Shown here one piece after another: positions 33,032 to 41,600 of a stretch of 45,109 bases of DNA; positions within the stretch are counted from its first letter, which is position 1, and each line of letters starts with the position of its first letter. This DNA comes from an uncultured Lachnospiraceae bacterium. Its GTDB lineage: Bacteria > Bacillota > Clostridia > Lachnospirales > Lachnospiraceae. The DNA lies in assembly GCA_947629565.1 (NCBI GenBank), contig CANREG010000021.1:1-45109 (forward strand), given 5' to 3'. The notes under the pieces were generated by a model. That model saw only the letters and a list, made by a program, of their open reading frames with translations, was not told where the DNA came from and searched no databases. The position numbers and the translations under genes were made by a program.

Positions 33032-34216
33032 ATGGATATTTTATTGTGCAAATTGGGTGTGTTATCAGAAATACAATGTCAAAAGGTCTTTGAAAAAATG
33101 GGTTATACAATCAGTGTGCTTGTTTATGATACAGAGGATTATGATGGAGATTTGAAATTTCTAGAAATTGTTGCAGAGGCGATGAAAGAAAAGCAATATG
33201 ATTTTGTGTTTTCTATTTATTTTTTACCAATTGTTTCTAAAGTTTGTAAAATATACCGTACAATTTATATTACATGGATATATGATTCTCCTGAGATTCA
33301 TTTATATGCAAAGGCTGTGCATAATGCAATAAATCGCATATTTTTGTTTGACAGAATACAATATGAACGGTTTCATAAAATGAGTCCGGAAACAATATTT
33401 TATATGCCATTGGCTACAGAGCCTATGACAGAAAAACAGATAGCCGAAGTAACATTACAGGACAGGCAGTTGTATGATCACGATATTTCCTTTGTAGGCA
33501 GTCTCTATAATGAAGATGACTGTAAGTATCATGTGTTATCCCGGTTGCCGGAATATTGGCGGGGATATATACAGGGAATTATAGAAGCCCAAATGAATGT
33601 GTATGGCTATAATTTTATTGCCGACAGCCTTACAGATAAAGCGGTATCGTCAATTAAAGAAGCAATCGGCTATGTATTAGTAGATGATTACCGTGTTGAA
33701 GACCGGGAAATTATTGCGGATATGTATATAGGGTTGATGTGTTCCGCTATGGAAAGACATAGAGTTTTGGAATTATTATCAAGGAATTACGATATAACGG
33801 TGTACAGCAAAAGTGATACATCGCAACTGCCCCGGATAATGAATAAGGGGATGGCAGATCCGCTTACAACGACTCCCAAGATATACCATTGCAGTAAAAT
33901 TAACTTGAATATTACGCTAAAGACTATTCAGTCAGGAATACCGTTGAGGGTATTTGATGTATTGGGCTGTAAAGGTTTTCTAATTACAAACTATCAGCCT
34001 GAGATTGCAGATTATTTTGAACCGGGAGTAGATTTAGTAATATATGATAGTATGGAAGATTTGCAGCGGAAGGTCGCCTATTATTTGGAACATGATGAGG
34101 AAAGAAAGCAAATTGCGGAGAATGGATATCGCAAGGTCTGCGAAAGCTTTACATATGATATTGCCTTGAAACAAATTTTGGATATGGCGGGATGTCCGGT
34201 TCCGGTTTCCGATTAA
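33032..34216 (+). CDS. CgeB-like (DUF3880 / family 1-type) glycosyltransferase
   Basis: 394 aa. The ATG at 33032 follows a run of six G that can serve as ribosome binding site; the frame is open upstream from a TTG at 33014. N-terminal half: Rossmann-like with TWIYDSPEIHLYAK and RIFLFDRIQYERF. C-terminal half: FVGSLYNE, then KINLNITLKTIQSGIPLRVFD and the end NGYRKVCESFTYDIALKQIL, as in CgeB and family 1-like enzymes. It is intact and belongs to the same broad family as the interrupted gene before it, so it may back it up. AT-richer than the flagellar genes. Confidence 0.8.
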   Translation: MDILLCKLGVLSEIQCQKVFEKMGYTISVLVYDTEDYDGDLKFLEIVAEAMKEKQYDFVFSIYFLPIVSKVCKIYRTIYITWIYDSPEIHLYAKAVHNAINRIFLFDRIQYERFHKMSPETIFYMPLATEPMTEKQIAEVTLQDRQLYDHDISFVGSLYNEDDCKYHVLSRLPEYWRGYIQGIIEAQMNVYGYNFIADSLTDKAVSSIKEAIGYVLVDDYRVEDREIIADMYIGLMCSAMERHRVLELLSRNYDITVYSKSDTSQLPRIMNKGMADPLTTTPKIYHCSKINLNITLKTIQSGIPLRVFDVLGCKGFLITNYQPEIADYFEPGVDLVIYDSMEDLQRKVAYYLEHDEERKQIAENGYRKVCESFTYDIALKQILDMAGCPVPVSD

Positions 34217-34271
34217 GCATGAAGTAAATTGCAAGATGTGTATTAGAAAAACAGAACAGAGGAGGACTGTA

Positions 34272-36020
34272 ATGGATAATGCCAAAGAGATATTGCAGTT
34301 AATACAGGAAGAAAAATGGGAGGAAGCCGCCTTAACTGTTACCAGAAAGATGGAAGCCGGGCGCTATGACGATACCATGGCAGTTCTGGCAGCTACAATC
34401 AATGAACATTTTGGAGATACGGAAACATTTCTTTTAAATGTAGAAACCGGACTTAAATATAATTATGAAAACTATGAGTTATATTTAATGCTTGGCAATT
34501 ATTATGCTATAGATAATTGTAACCAGGCATTTTTGTGTTATGAAAATGCGGAATATTATTGTAGAAAAAGCGGGAATCTGGAAGATTTAAATTATATCTG
34601 TCAGATAAAACAAAATTTATTAGACACAGGAAATGTTACAGTTGTTCCTTATTCCTTTGTAATACTATCCTATAATACTTTGGAGATGACAAAGGATTGT
34701 ATTGAAAGTATACGACAGACCTGTAATCCGGACTCTTATGAACTCATTGTTATTGATAATGCTTCTGAAGATGGAAGCGTTGACTGGCTCCGCAGACAGG
34801 ATGATATTCTGCTTATTGAAAATACAGAAAATGCAGGTTTTCCTGCGGGCTGTAATCAGGGCATTGCCGCTGCCAAACCGAATCATGACATTATGCTGCT
34901 TAACAGTGATACCATTATGATGCCTAATGCCATGTTTACCCTGCGTATGGGCTTATATGATTCCGAAAAAAATGGAGCAGCAGGGGCGGTATCGAATAAT
35001 GCGGATAATCAGCAGACAATCGACAGTGTGTTTAACGGGATAGAAGAATACAGACAGTTTGCTGCTAAGAATAACATTCACTGCCGGGCGGCATATGAAA
35101 AGAAGGTTTGGTTAATTGGATTTGCACTGCTGTTAAAACGCACAGCCTTAGAACGGGCAGGTCTCTTGGATGAACGGTTTACGCCGGGTAATTTCGAAGA
35201 CAATGATCTGGGCGTCCGGCTTATGCAAAAGGGGTTTTGCAATGTGCTGTGTTGGGACAGCTTTATCTATCACTGGGGCGGTAAAAGCTTTGATAAATTA
35301 AAGAGCCGGAAGCACTCCGATTTAATGCAGATTAATATGAGAAAATACGAAGAAAAATGGGGAATCAGTCCGGCCTATTATATGAATGCCAGAGAGGATT
35401 TGATGCAGTTTATTAAGCATGATAAGGAAAGCCGTATATCTATATTGGAGATTGGCTGCGGCGCCGGCGTTACTTTGGGAAGAATTGCGTACCAATATCC
35501 CAATGCGGATGTGCATGGAATAGAATCACTTAAAGAGGCGGCGGATTTGGGAGCGGTGAATTTTGACATTATTTATGGGAACATTGAGACAATGGATATT
35601 CCCTATGCAAAGGGCAGCTTTGACTATATTATTATGGGGAATGTCTTGGAAAATGCCGTAACACCGGAGTTTGTCCTTGATAAAATAAAACCTTATCTGA
35701 AACAGAATGGATATGTGATTTGCAGTATGCCGAATCTGATGAACGCTAAAGTAATCTATAATTTGTTGAAGGGCATTTCGCCGTACACAGAGAAAACGGT
35801 TACGGTTATACCGCCGTTAAGATACTTTACTTATCAGGAGATTCAGGCTTTGTTTGAGAAGACGGGATATCATATAGAGCTGATTCTGGGGCTGTCATTG
35901 GGCGGATATACAACGGATGATTATAAGGAGATATTCGATTATCTATTGTCTTTGGATGGAGTGGCGGAAAAGAATCAATTTGATATTTATCAATATAATA
36001 TAAGGCTTACTTTAAGTTAA
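34272..36020 (+). CDS. Fusion: TPR-like N-terminus, GT2 glycosyltransferase, SAM methyltransferase
   Basis: 582 aa. The ATG at 34272 follows AGGAGGA; an earlier in-frame ATG at 34236 lacks a site. Residues 1-115 are helical and TPR-like. About 123-380 are a GT2 domain (FVILSYNTLEMTKDCIESI, VIDNASEDGS, LLNSDTIMMPNA, GNFEDNDLGVRL). About 385-560 are a class I methyltransferase (ISILEIGCGAGVTLGRI, YAKGSFDYIIMGNVLENA). One protein could add a sugar and methylate it or its neighbour; methylated sugars are known on flagellins. The stop shares one base with the next start (TAATG), coupling it to the second Maf-type gene. Confidence 0.85.
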   Translation: MDNAKEILQLIQEEKWEEAALTVTRKMEAGRYDDTMAVLAATINEHFGDTETFLLNVETGLKYNYENYELYLMLGNYYAIDNCNQAFLCYENAEYYCRKSGNLEDLNYICQIKQNLLDTGNVTVVPYSFVILSYNTLEMTKDCIESIRQTCNPDSYELIVIDNASEDGSVDWLRRQDDILLIENTENAGFPAGCNQGIAAAKPNHDIMLLNSDTIMMPNAMFTLRMGLYDSEKNGAAGAVSNNADNQQTIDSVFNGIEEYRQFAAKNNIHCRAAYEKKVWLIGFALLLKRTALERAGLLDERFTPGNFEDNDLGVRLMQKGFCNVLCWDSFIYHWGGKSFDKLKSRKHSDLMQINMRKYEEKWGISPAYYMNAREDLMQFIKHDKESRISILEIGCGAGVTLGRIAYQYPNADVHGIESLKEAADLGAVNFDIIYGNIETMDIPYAKGSFDYIIMGNVLENAVTPEFVLDKIKPYLKQNGYVICSMPNLMNAKVIYNLLKGISPYTEKTVTVIPPLRYFTYQEIQALFEKTGYHIELILGLSLGGYTTDDYKEIFDYLLSLDGVAEKNQFDIYQYNIRLTLS

Positions 36021-37783
36021 TGGGGGATTTAATGGGTATATCGGTTAATACAATAAGCGCTAAAGACGGAACAGAGATTTTGGAAATCCAATCAAATGGC
36101 AAAGTGTATAGAATGAACAGTGCATATCGGCCCCATGCAGAAGCAGAGAAATTTGCCGTGCAATACCAAGGGTTGGAAGAAGGCAGTGTTCTTCTTGTGT
36201 TTGGATATGGAAATGGGATTTTCCCGAGGGCGTTAATGAAGGCGTGCAGCGGGCATATGAAGATTATTTTTTATGAACCGTCAACGGAGATATTACACTG
36301 CATAAAAAATATTGACGAGGAACTGCAGCAAATATTTAGTGAAAAAGGATATCTCGTTGCGCCGGAAAAACGGAAAGATGATAAGCGGGTTTATTTGACC
36401 GGTCAATTTCCAAAATTATTGGAACAGTTAGTTACCTATTCCAACTACAATAAAATTGTCTATACAGCATTGCCTAAATATCGGGATATCTTTCCTGAAG
36501 AATATAAGCATTTTCAAGAGTTAATCGCTTATCGTATAAATAAATTCAAATCCAATATAGCAACTGCCAAACGTATGGGACATGATGCTGTGGTGAATAA
36601 TATCCGAAATTTAAGGCGTATACCGGAAAGCTATTGCGGGGATAGTTTTGCCGGTATATTTCCTGAGGATATGCCGGCAGTTATTGTGTCAGCCGGACCC
36701 TCCCTTGAAAAAAATGTTCAGGACTTAAAACGGGCGAAAGGGAAAGCGCTGATTGTTTGTACGGATTCTGCCATTAAATATCTTTTGCGGCAGAATATAA
36801 TGCCGGATTTGCTGGTTACCGTAGATCCCTTAAAGCCTTTGTATCTCTTTGATGATGAACAGATAGATGGGATTCCCATTGTGGGGAGTCCGGATATGAA
36901 TTATAGAATTTTAGAAAAACTGCCACATTCTAAGGCGATATTTGCCAGTTCGGAAAATACTTATGTTCAGCAGCTTTACAGGGAAGCCGGACATAATGTT
37001 GAGCGTCTCGAAAGCGGCGGTTCTGTGGCTACTCTGGCATTTTCTCTGTGCAGGTATTGGGGATTTTCCCATATTATATTGGTTGGGCAGGATTTGGCTT
37101 TAGCTGACCGGCAAAGATATGCGGGACGAGGAGTATTGCCATATGATGAAGGGTGTGTTTTGTTAGAAGTGGAGGATATATACGGGGAGACGGCATATGC
37201 ACCAAAGGATTATTATTCGTATCTGAAATGGTTTGAGCAGGCCATAGCGGCGCACCCGGAGGTAAGGGTGATTGACGCCACAGAGGGCGGAGCGAAAATA
37301 GCCGGAACGGAAATAATGACTTTACAAGAAGCACTGTCAGAGTATGAAGAATCCGGTTTTGATTTCGGAGAATATATGAAGACGGTAAAACCAGCATTTT
37401 CTGATACAGAAAAAGAAGAGGTGAACCGGCAGATTCGGGAGAGCAGGAACCGACTTTCTCTGCTGTTGAAGAAATTGCAGGAAGGAATTGCGCTCTCCGA
37501 AAGGGGGTTGGCATTGTGTCGGCAGGGCGGAAACGGGCAGCAGTTATTTCAGCCGGTTGATGCGCAGATTCAGGAGATATGCGAGTATTACAATGGATTG
37601 GAGGAAAGCTTTTTCGTACAGCGTGAGATTGACGCAACCTGTCTGGAGGAATTTGCAGGGCTGTTTGAGGGAGAGAAGGCGGAGACAAAAGGGGAGCAGT
37701 ATGCGAATTTATTAAAGTATTTTAAGATTTTAAGGAATGTAGTGAGAGAAGTATACAATATGTGGGATGAACAGGATAAATAA
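36020..37783 (+). CDS. DUF115/Maf-type motility accessory protein, second copy
   Basis: 587 aa. It carries the same core as the copy at 29910: VIVSAGPSLEKN near residue 222, CTDSAIKYLL, LLVTVDPLKP, SGGSVATLAFSLC and VGQDLALADRQ. N-terminal segments are shared too (DGTEILEIQSNGKVYRMNSA here, DGTEITKITKDGKEW there). Two copies in one island suggest two acceptor sites or two sugars. The start is coupled to the fusion gene before it. It ends 104 bp before the ACP gene, and the gap holds a sigma-28-like promoter that starts within its last codons. Confidence 0.85.
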   Translation: MGDLMGISVNTISAKDGTEILEIQSNGKVYRMNSAYRPHAEAEKFAVQYQGLEEGSVLLVFGYGNGIFPRALMKACSGHMKIIFYEPSTEILHCIKNIDEELQQIFSEKGYLVAPEKRKDDKRVYLTGQFPKLLEQLVTYSNYNKIVYTALPKYRDIFPEEYKHFQELIAYRINKFKSNIATAKRMGHDAVVNNIRNLRRIPESYCGDSFAGIFPEDMPAVIVSAGPSLEKNVQDLKRAKGKALIVCTDSAIKYLLRQNIMPDLLVTVDPLKPLYLFDDEQIDGIPIVGSPDMNYRILEKLPHSKAIFASSENTYVQQLYREAGHNVERLESGGSVATLAFSLCRYWGFSHIILVGQDLALADRQRYAGRGVLPYDEGCVLLEVEDIYGETAYAPKDYYSYLKWFEQAIAAHPEVRVIDATEGGAKIAGTEIMTLQEALSEYEESGFDFGEYMKTVKPAFSDTEKEEVNRQIRESRNRLSLLLKKLQEGIALSERGLALCRQGGNGQQLFQPVDAQIQEICEYYNGLEESFFVQREIDATCLEEFAGLFEGEKAETKGEQYANLLKYFKILRNVVREVYNMWDEQDK

Positions 37784-37804
37784 CTTATGCAAGTATGCCG
37801 ATAT
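37777..37804 (+). promoter_or_regulatory. Sigma-28-like promoter ahead of the ACP/aldolase operon
   Basis: TAAA (37777-37780), 16 bp, GCCGATAT (37797-37804). Both boxes are perfect; the spacer is 16, as for the flaG promoter in this window. The ACP start is about 80 bp downstream. Confidence 0.8.
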
Positions 37805-37886
37805 ATGTAAAGAGCAGGTTGGATTTTATAGGGAAATATGATAGAATAAAAAGAAAAATTTGTTATTTAAATAAGGAGGAACCATA

Positions 37887-38123
37887 ATGACAAACAAGGA
37901 AAAATACATTGGAGCATTTGTGGAAGCATTAGAGATTGAAGAATCACAGGTGGAAGGATTGAAATATCAGGAGATTCCGGCCTGGGATTCTGTGGGACAT
38001 ATGTCTTTGGTGGCTTGTATTGAGGATGCCTTTGACATTATGATGGACACAGATGATATTATTGATTTCAGTTCCTATGAAAAGGGAATAGAGATTCTCA
38101 AAAAGTATGATATTGAAATATAA
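37887..38123 (+). CDS. Acyl carrier protein-like protein
   Basis: 78 aa, acidic. AAGGAGG precedes the ATG. The attachment site is AWDSVGHMSLV with Ser35 as probable 4'-phosphopantetheine site; DSV replaces the DSL of fatty-acid ACP, as often in specialised carriers. It is not in a fatty-acid operon. With the GNAT, aldolase and ThDP genes after it, it may carry an acyl group to be placed on an amino sugar, as ACPs do in the Pseudomonas syringae flagellin viosamine system. That comparison is by analogy. Confidence 0.85.
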   Translation: MTNKEKYIGAFVEALEIEESQVEGLKYQEIPAWDSVGHMSLVACIEDAFDIMMDTDDIIDFSSYEKGIEILKKYDIEI

Positions 38124-38154
38124 TTTATTACTGTAGAAGAAAGGAACCTGACTG

Positions 38155-38874
38155 ATGAAGGTGGTTGAAGCTGTTTGGGAAAAAAGGAATTTAGGGGTAG
38201 ATTCTGTGGAAATGGAGGTAGAACTGAATGATTCCTGCGACGAAGTGGCCAGAGTATTATCAGAAGTAAAAGGGCAGTATCTGGCGCTAAAGGTGCCGTC
38301 TACCCGGACAGATATTACATGGCTTGTCTCTCAGTTCGGATATATTTTTGTGGAGGATATGATGTTTTTAGAACATGACCTTCATCCGATTCAAAGAACG
38401 CCGCTGCAGCAGCGGTTGTATGATGCGGTAAAGGTAGAACCCATGCAGGAAGAGGATTTTCGTGTTTTATATGATGAGATTAAGCGGGGTTCTTTTACTT
38501 TTGACCGGATTAGCAACGATCCGTTTTTTACACAGGAGCAGGCAATTACCAGATTTTTGAATTGGCTCAATGACGAAAGGGAGAGAGGCGCTGAATTTCT
38601 GAAAGGGGTTATGAAGGGGGAAATGACAGGTTTTTTTACCATACGGGATTTAGGAGATGGCGTATATACATCGGCTTTGGGCGGAACTTTTATGAAATGG
38701 CGTAAAGGCGGGCTTGGAACTAACGTTCAAACGCCGGAAGAAGTGAAAAAACGGGGTGGTAAGAAATTGATTCTGGGCGTATCGACAACAAATATGATAC
38801 AGATTAGAGCCCTGATTCAAAATGGTTTTTTCCCGGTAAAGGTAAACCATGTATATGTGAAACATTGTGAGTAG
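38155..38874 (+). CDS. GNAT-like N-acyltransferase
   Basis: 239 aa. AAAGGA lies before the ATG. The C-terminal half (about 95-239) has the GNAT shape: FRVLYDEIKRGSFTFDRI, FLKGVMKGEMTGFFTIRD, then a GLGT loop in place of the usual acetyl-CoA loop, and the end LGVSTTNMIQIRALIQNGF, FFPVKVNHVYVKH. The N-terminal 90 residues are a second, weaker unit as in WecD-type sugar acetyltransferases. Being 31 bp after the ACP gene, it may take its acyl group from that carrier and put it on an amino sugar. Confidence 0.7.
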   Translation: MKVVEAVWEKRNLGVDSVEMEVELNDSCDEVARVLSEVKGQYLALKVPSTRTDITWLVSQFGYIFVEDMMFLEHDLHPIQRTPLQQRLYDAVKVEPMQEEDFRVLYDEIKRGSFTFDRISNDPFFTQEQAITRFLNWLNDERERGAEFLKGVMKGEMTGFFTIRDLGDGVYTSALGGTFMKWRKGGLGTNVQTPEEVKKRGGKKLILGVSTTNMIQIRALIQNGFFPVKVNHVYVKHCE

Positions 38875-38892
38875 AATTTATGGAGGGATAGC

Positions 38893-39714
38893 ATGATTGG
38901 CGGGATGAATATTTTTGATTGTACACTGAGAGAAGTGGGATATCAAACAGGTTGGTATTTTGATGTAGAATTTGCCAGAAATGTATATAATTTTGCACAG
39001 ACAAATGGAATTGATTATATTGAATTGGGATTTTTTCATAATGAGCAGGCAGATCCGGGCAGGGGAGATTTTCGATATTGCAGTACCCGGAACAGTGAGA
39101 TTATGGATGTGTTTCGACCGGTAAAGAATCATACAAAGATATCGGCAATGCGTGATATTCAAAGGCCGCTGTCAGATTTATTGCCGAGAGAAGAGTCTAT
39201 TATTGATACAATCCGGATATTGACCAGATCAAATGAGACAAAGTTAGATGTGCTGGAAGGATATGTGGATGAAGCCATGGCATTGGGGTATGAAGTGTTC
39301 GTGAACTTTACCAGTTCAGGCTATAATACGATGGATATGAATAAAGAGTTTGCAGAGTTTGCTGCTCGTAAAAAGGTACATGCTGTTGAGTTTGCGGATA
39401 CAGAAAGCGTAATGACGGAGGAATATGTGCGGAACACAATTCGAATCTGTCACGAAGCGGGAGTAAAATGCGGATGTCACCTTCATGATAAACGGGGTAC
39501 GGCAGATTACCTGGCGGAGATTGCAATAGAAGAAAAAGCGGATTATATGGATGTAACGCATATAGGGCTTGGCGGGAAATGGAGAGATGGCAACCTGACT
39601 ATGGAATATCTGTTGCGCAGATTTAATAAAAACCCAGGGTATGAGGCAACTATAATCAAAAATGAGTTGATAGAACAGATTATAAAGTATCATGAATTTA
39701 CAGCGGCAGTATGA
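38893..39714 (+). CDS. HMGL-like (DRE-TIM) aldolase/lyase
   Basis: 273 aa, GGAGGG before the ATG. The family signature is at residues 9-16 (DCTLREVG, variant of DxTLRDG) and the metal ligands are H196 and H198 in CHLHDKRG. This is the fold of 4-hydroxy-2-oxovalerate aldolase, HMG-CoA lyase and isopropylmalate synthase; the short length and single domain fit an aldolase-like member. Such genes are found beside acetolactate-synthase-like genes in surface-sugar clusters, with unknown reaction. It ends 42 bp before the probable start of the ThDP gene. Confidence 0.8.
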   Translation: MIGGMNIFDCTLREVGYQTGWYFDVEFARNVYNFAQTNGIDYIELGFFHNEQADPGRGDFRYCSTRNSEIMDVFRPVKNHTKISAMRDIQRPLSDLLPREESIIDTIRILTRSNETKLDVLEGYVDEAMALGYEVFVNFTSSGYNTMDMNKEFAEFAARKKVHAVEFADTESVMTEEYVRNTIRICHEAGVKCGCHLHDKRGTADYLAEIAIEEKADYMDVTHIGLGGKWRDGNLTMEYLLRRFNKNPGYEATIIKNELIEQIIKYHEFTAAV

Positions 39715-39755
39715 TATATACGTCAGAGTCAGAATCAATAGAAGGGTGGATAATT

Positions 39756-41555
39756 ATGCTGAGAGTAGCAGATTATATAATGTCAAAAATTGAACAGGAA
39801 AAAGTGGGACACGTTTTTTATGTTCCGGGGGGACAATGCGTTTACTTAACTGATGCGCTGAGAAGGAATGATAATTTAAAAGGCATAGCTGTCCATCATG
39901 AGCAATCTGCGGCCATGGCTGCTCTTTCTTATTCGTTATACAGTGAAAATCTGGGCGCCTGCCTTGTGACTACCGGTTGCGCAGGAACGAATACAATGAC
40001 GGGTCTGCTGCATGCCTGGCAGGACAGTATACCTTGTGTTTTTGTATCCGGACAGCAAAATGTGGATCAGACGATAGTTTCTTCAGGGCTGCCTTTGAGA
40101 CAGGTTGGCGTGCAAGAGGCCAATATAGTAGAATTAGTAACGCCAATTACCAAATACGCACACATGCTAGACCGGGCAGAAGATGTTTGCTATCATGTTG
40201 AGAAAGCCATATACATGGCAAAAGAAGGGCGGCAGGGACCGGTTTGGCTGGATGTTCCTCTAAATATACAAAATGCAATGATAGACGAAGAGCAATTAAA
40301 GCATTTTGTGCCTGAGCCCGCAACATTACCGGAAGCGTCATCAGAAGATCTGGCTTATGTGAAATCCTGTCTGCAGGAAGCAAAGAGACCTGTCATTTTG
40401 GCAGGTCAGGGGATTAGAAGTGCAAAGGCCGGGGCGTTGCTGAATGAGTTGGCGTTGAAATATCGAATTCCGGTTGTTTTTACCAGACTTTCTATTGACT
40501 TGATGGATTGGAGAAATGAAATGAATTTTGGCGTAGTGGGAGCGGCAGGCGCTAATCGGGAAGCCAATTTTATTGTTCAAAATTCAGATTTGGTTTTAAG
40601 TATAGGCAGTCGTTTATCCATTGATACGACAGGTCCGCAGAGAGGAGACTTTGCCAGAGAGGCGAAGATTTTAGTTGTGGATATAGATGCGGTAGAACAT
40701 GCCAAGCAGGGGGTAAAGATTGACCGATTTATCCTTTCTGATGCAGGAATGTTTATGAAACAGCTGTTGGAGACGGAATCAGAACAGACACAGGAGAACT
40801 GGATTGAAAAGTGTAAGCATTGGAAAACCCTTTTTAAACAGGATTATCAAGGGAAAGAAGATAACTTAATAAATTTAAAATATTTTATCAGAAAGCTATC
40901 CGGCAAGTTTCCGGAAAATACAGTTGTTGTATCGGATGCAGGAACCACTGGCTGCGCCACGCCTGCAAATTGTTACTTCAAGGCGTCTGATCGCAGCATA
41001 CATTCTTTTGCTCAGGGGGAGATGGGCTTTGCTCTTCCCGGGGCTGTAGGCGTTGCGTGTTTGTGTGAGGGAATGAGCGTAGTGATTACAGGGGACGGTT
41101 CCTTTATGATGAATCTGCAGGAAATACAGACGGTGGTAAGAAATCAGTTTAATATGAAGATTGTGATTATTAATAATAATGGATATTCCGGCGTCCGTCA
41201 TGGGCAGAAAGCGCATTTCCGGGGGAAAACTATTGGAACGGACCCATCTAACGGTATAGATTTTCCCGATTATGGGAAAATTGCCGAAGCTTTTGGACTC
41301 CCGTATATTAAAATCGATAATGTGGCAGATATAGATAAGGGAATAGACGAAGTGTTGAATGTGGAAGGTCCTTGTATGTGTGAAGTGTTCTGCGATCCAG
41401 ACCAGTTTGATTTGCATAATGCTTTAGTGATGTATGGAAAGAGAAAATTCGGATTCCGTCCGATAGAGGATCAGTCGCCATTTCTTGACCGGGATGTTTT
41501 CTTCGAGGAGATGATTGTGGAACCCATGGAAACCAGTTATGGGAAACCAATGTAA
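39756..41555 (+). CDS. Acetolactate-synthase-like ThDP-dependent enzyme
   Basis: 599 aa. The ATG at 39756 is preferred: AGAAGGGTGG lies upstream and the N-terminus then fits the family (LRVADYIMSKIEQEKVGHVFYVPGGQ). The catalytic Glu is E49 in HHEQSAAMAA, and the ThDP/Mg motif is GDGS at 446-449 ending in IINNNG. All three domains of the acetolactate synthase family are present. No regulatory small subunit gene is near, and the context is a glycan island, so amino-acid synthesis is unlikely. In sugar pathways such enzymes add two-carbon units to keto sugars (YerE in yersiniose synthesis) or make an acyl precursor. Alternative: decarboxylase. Confidence 0.82.
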   Translation: MLRVADYIMSKIEQEKVGHVFYVPGGQCVYLTDALRRNDNLKGIAVHHEQSAAMAALSYSLYSENLGACLVTTGCAGTNTMTGLLHAWQDSIPCVFVSGQQNVDQTIVSSGLPLRQVGVQEANIVELVTPITKYAHMLDRAEDVCYHVEKAIYMAKEGRQGPVWLDVPLNIQNAMIDEEQLKHFVPEPATLPEASSEDLAYVKSCLQEAKRPVILAGQGIRSAKAGALLNELALKYRIPVVFTRLSIDLMDWRNEMNFGVVGAAGANREANFIVQNSDLVLSIGSRLSIDTTGPQRGDFAREAKILVVDIDAVEHAKQGVKIDRFILSDAGMFMKQLLETESEQTQENWIEKCKHWKTLFKQDYQGKEDNLINLKYFIRKLSGKFPENTVVVSDAGTTGCATPANCYFKASDRSIHSFAQGEMGFALPGAVGVACLCEGMSVVITGDGSFMMNLQEIQTVVRNQFNMKIVIINNNGYSGVRHGQKAHFRGKTIGTDPSNGIDFPDYGKIAEAFGLPYIKIDNVADIDKGIDEVLNVEGPCMCEVFCDPDQFDLHNALVMYGKRKFGFRPIEDQSPFLDRDVFFEEMIVEPMETSYGKPM

Positions 41556-41600
41556 GGAAGTGAATTTTAAAATTATGATATTTATGGAGGTTGAAAAGGT

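Noticed and set aside
37074-37688. 204-codon minus-strand reading frame in the second Maf-type gene
   Set aside because: Pro/Ser-rich composition with no family resemblance and no binding site; the plus-strand gene is clear.
41591-41600. TTG at 41591 as true start of the pyruvyltransferase-like gene
   Set aside because: It directly abuts GGAGG with no spacing and gives an N-terminus unlike the family, whereas ATG 41601 fits both.
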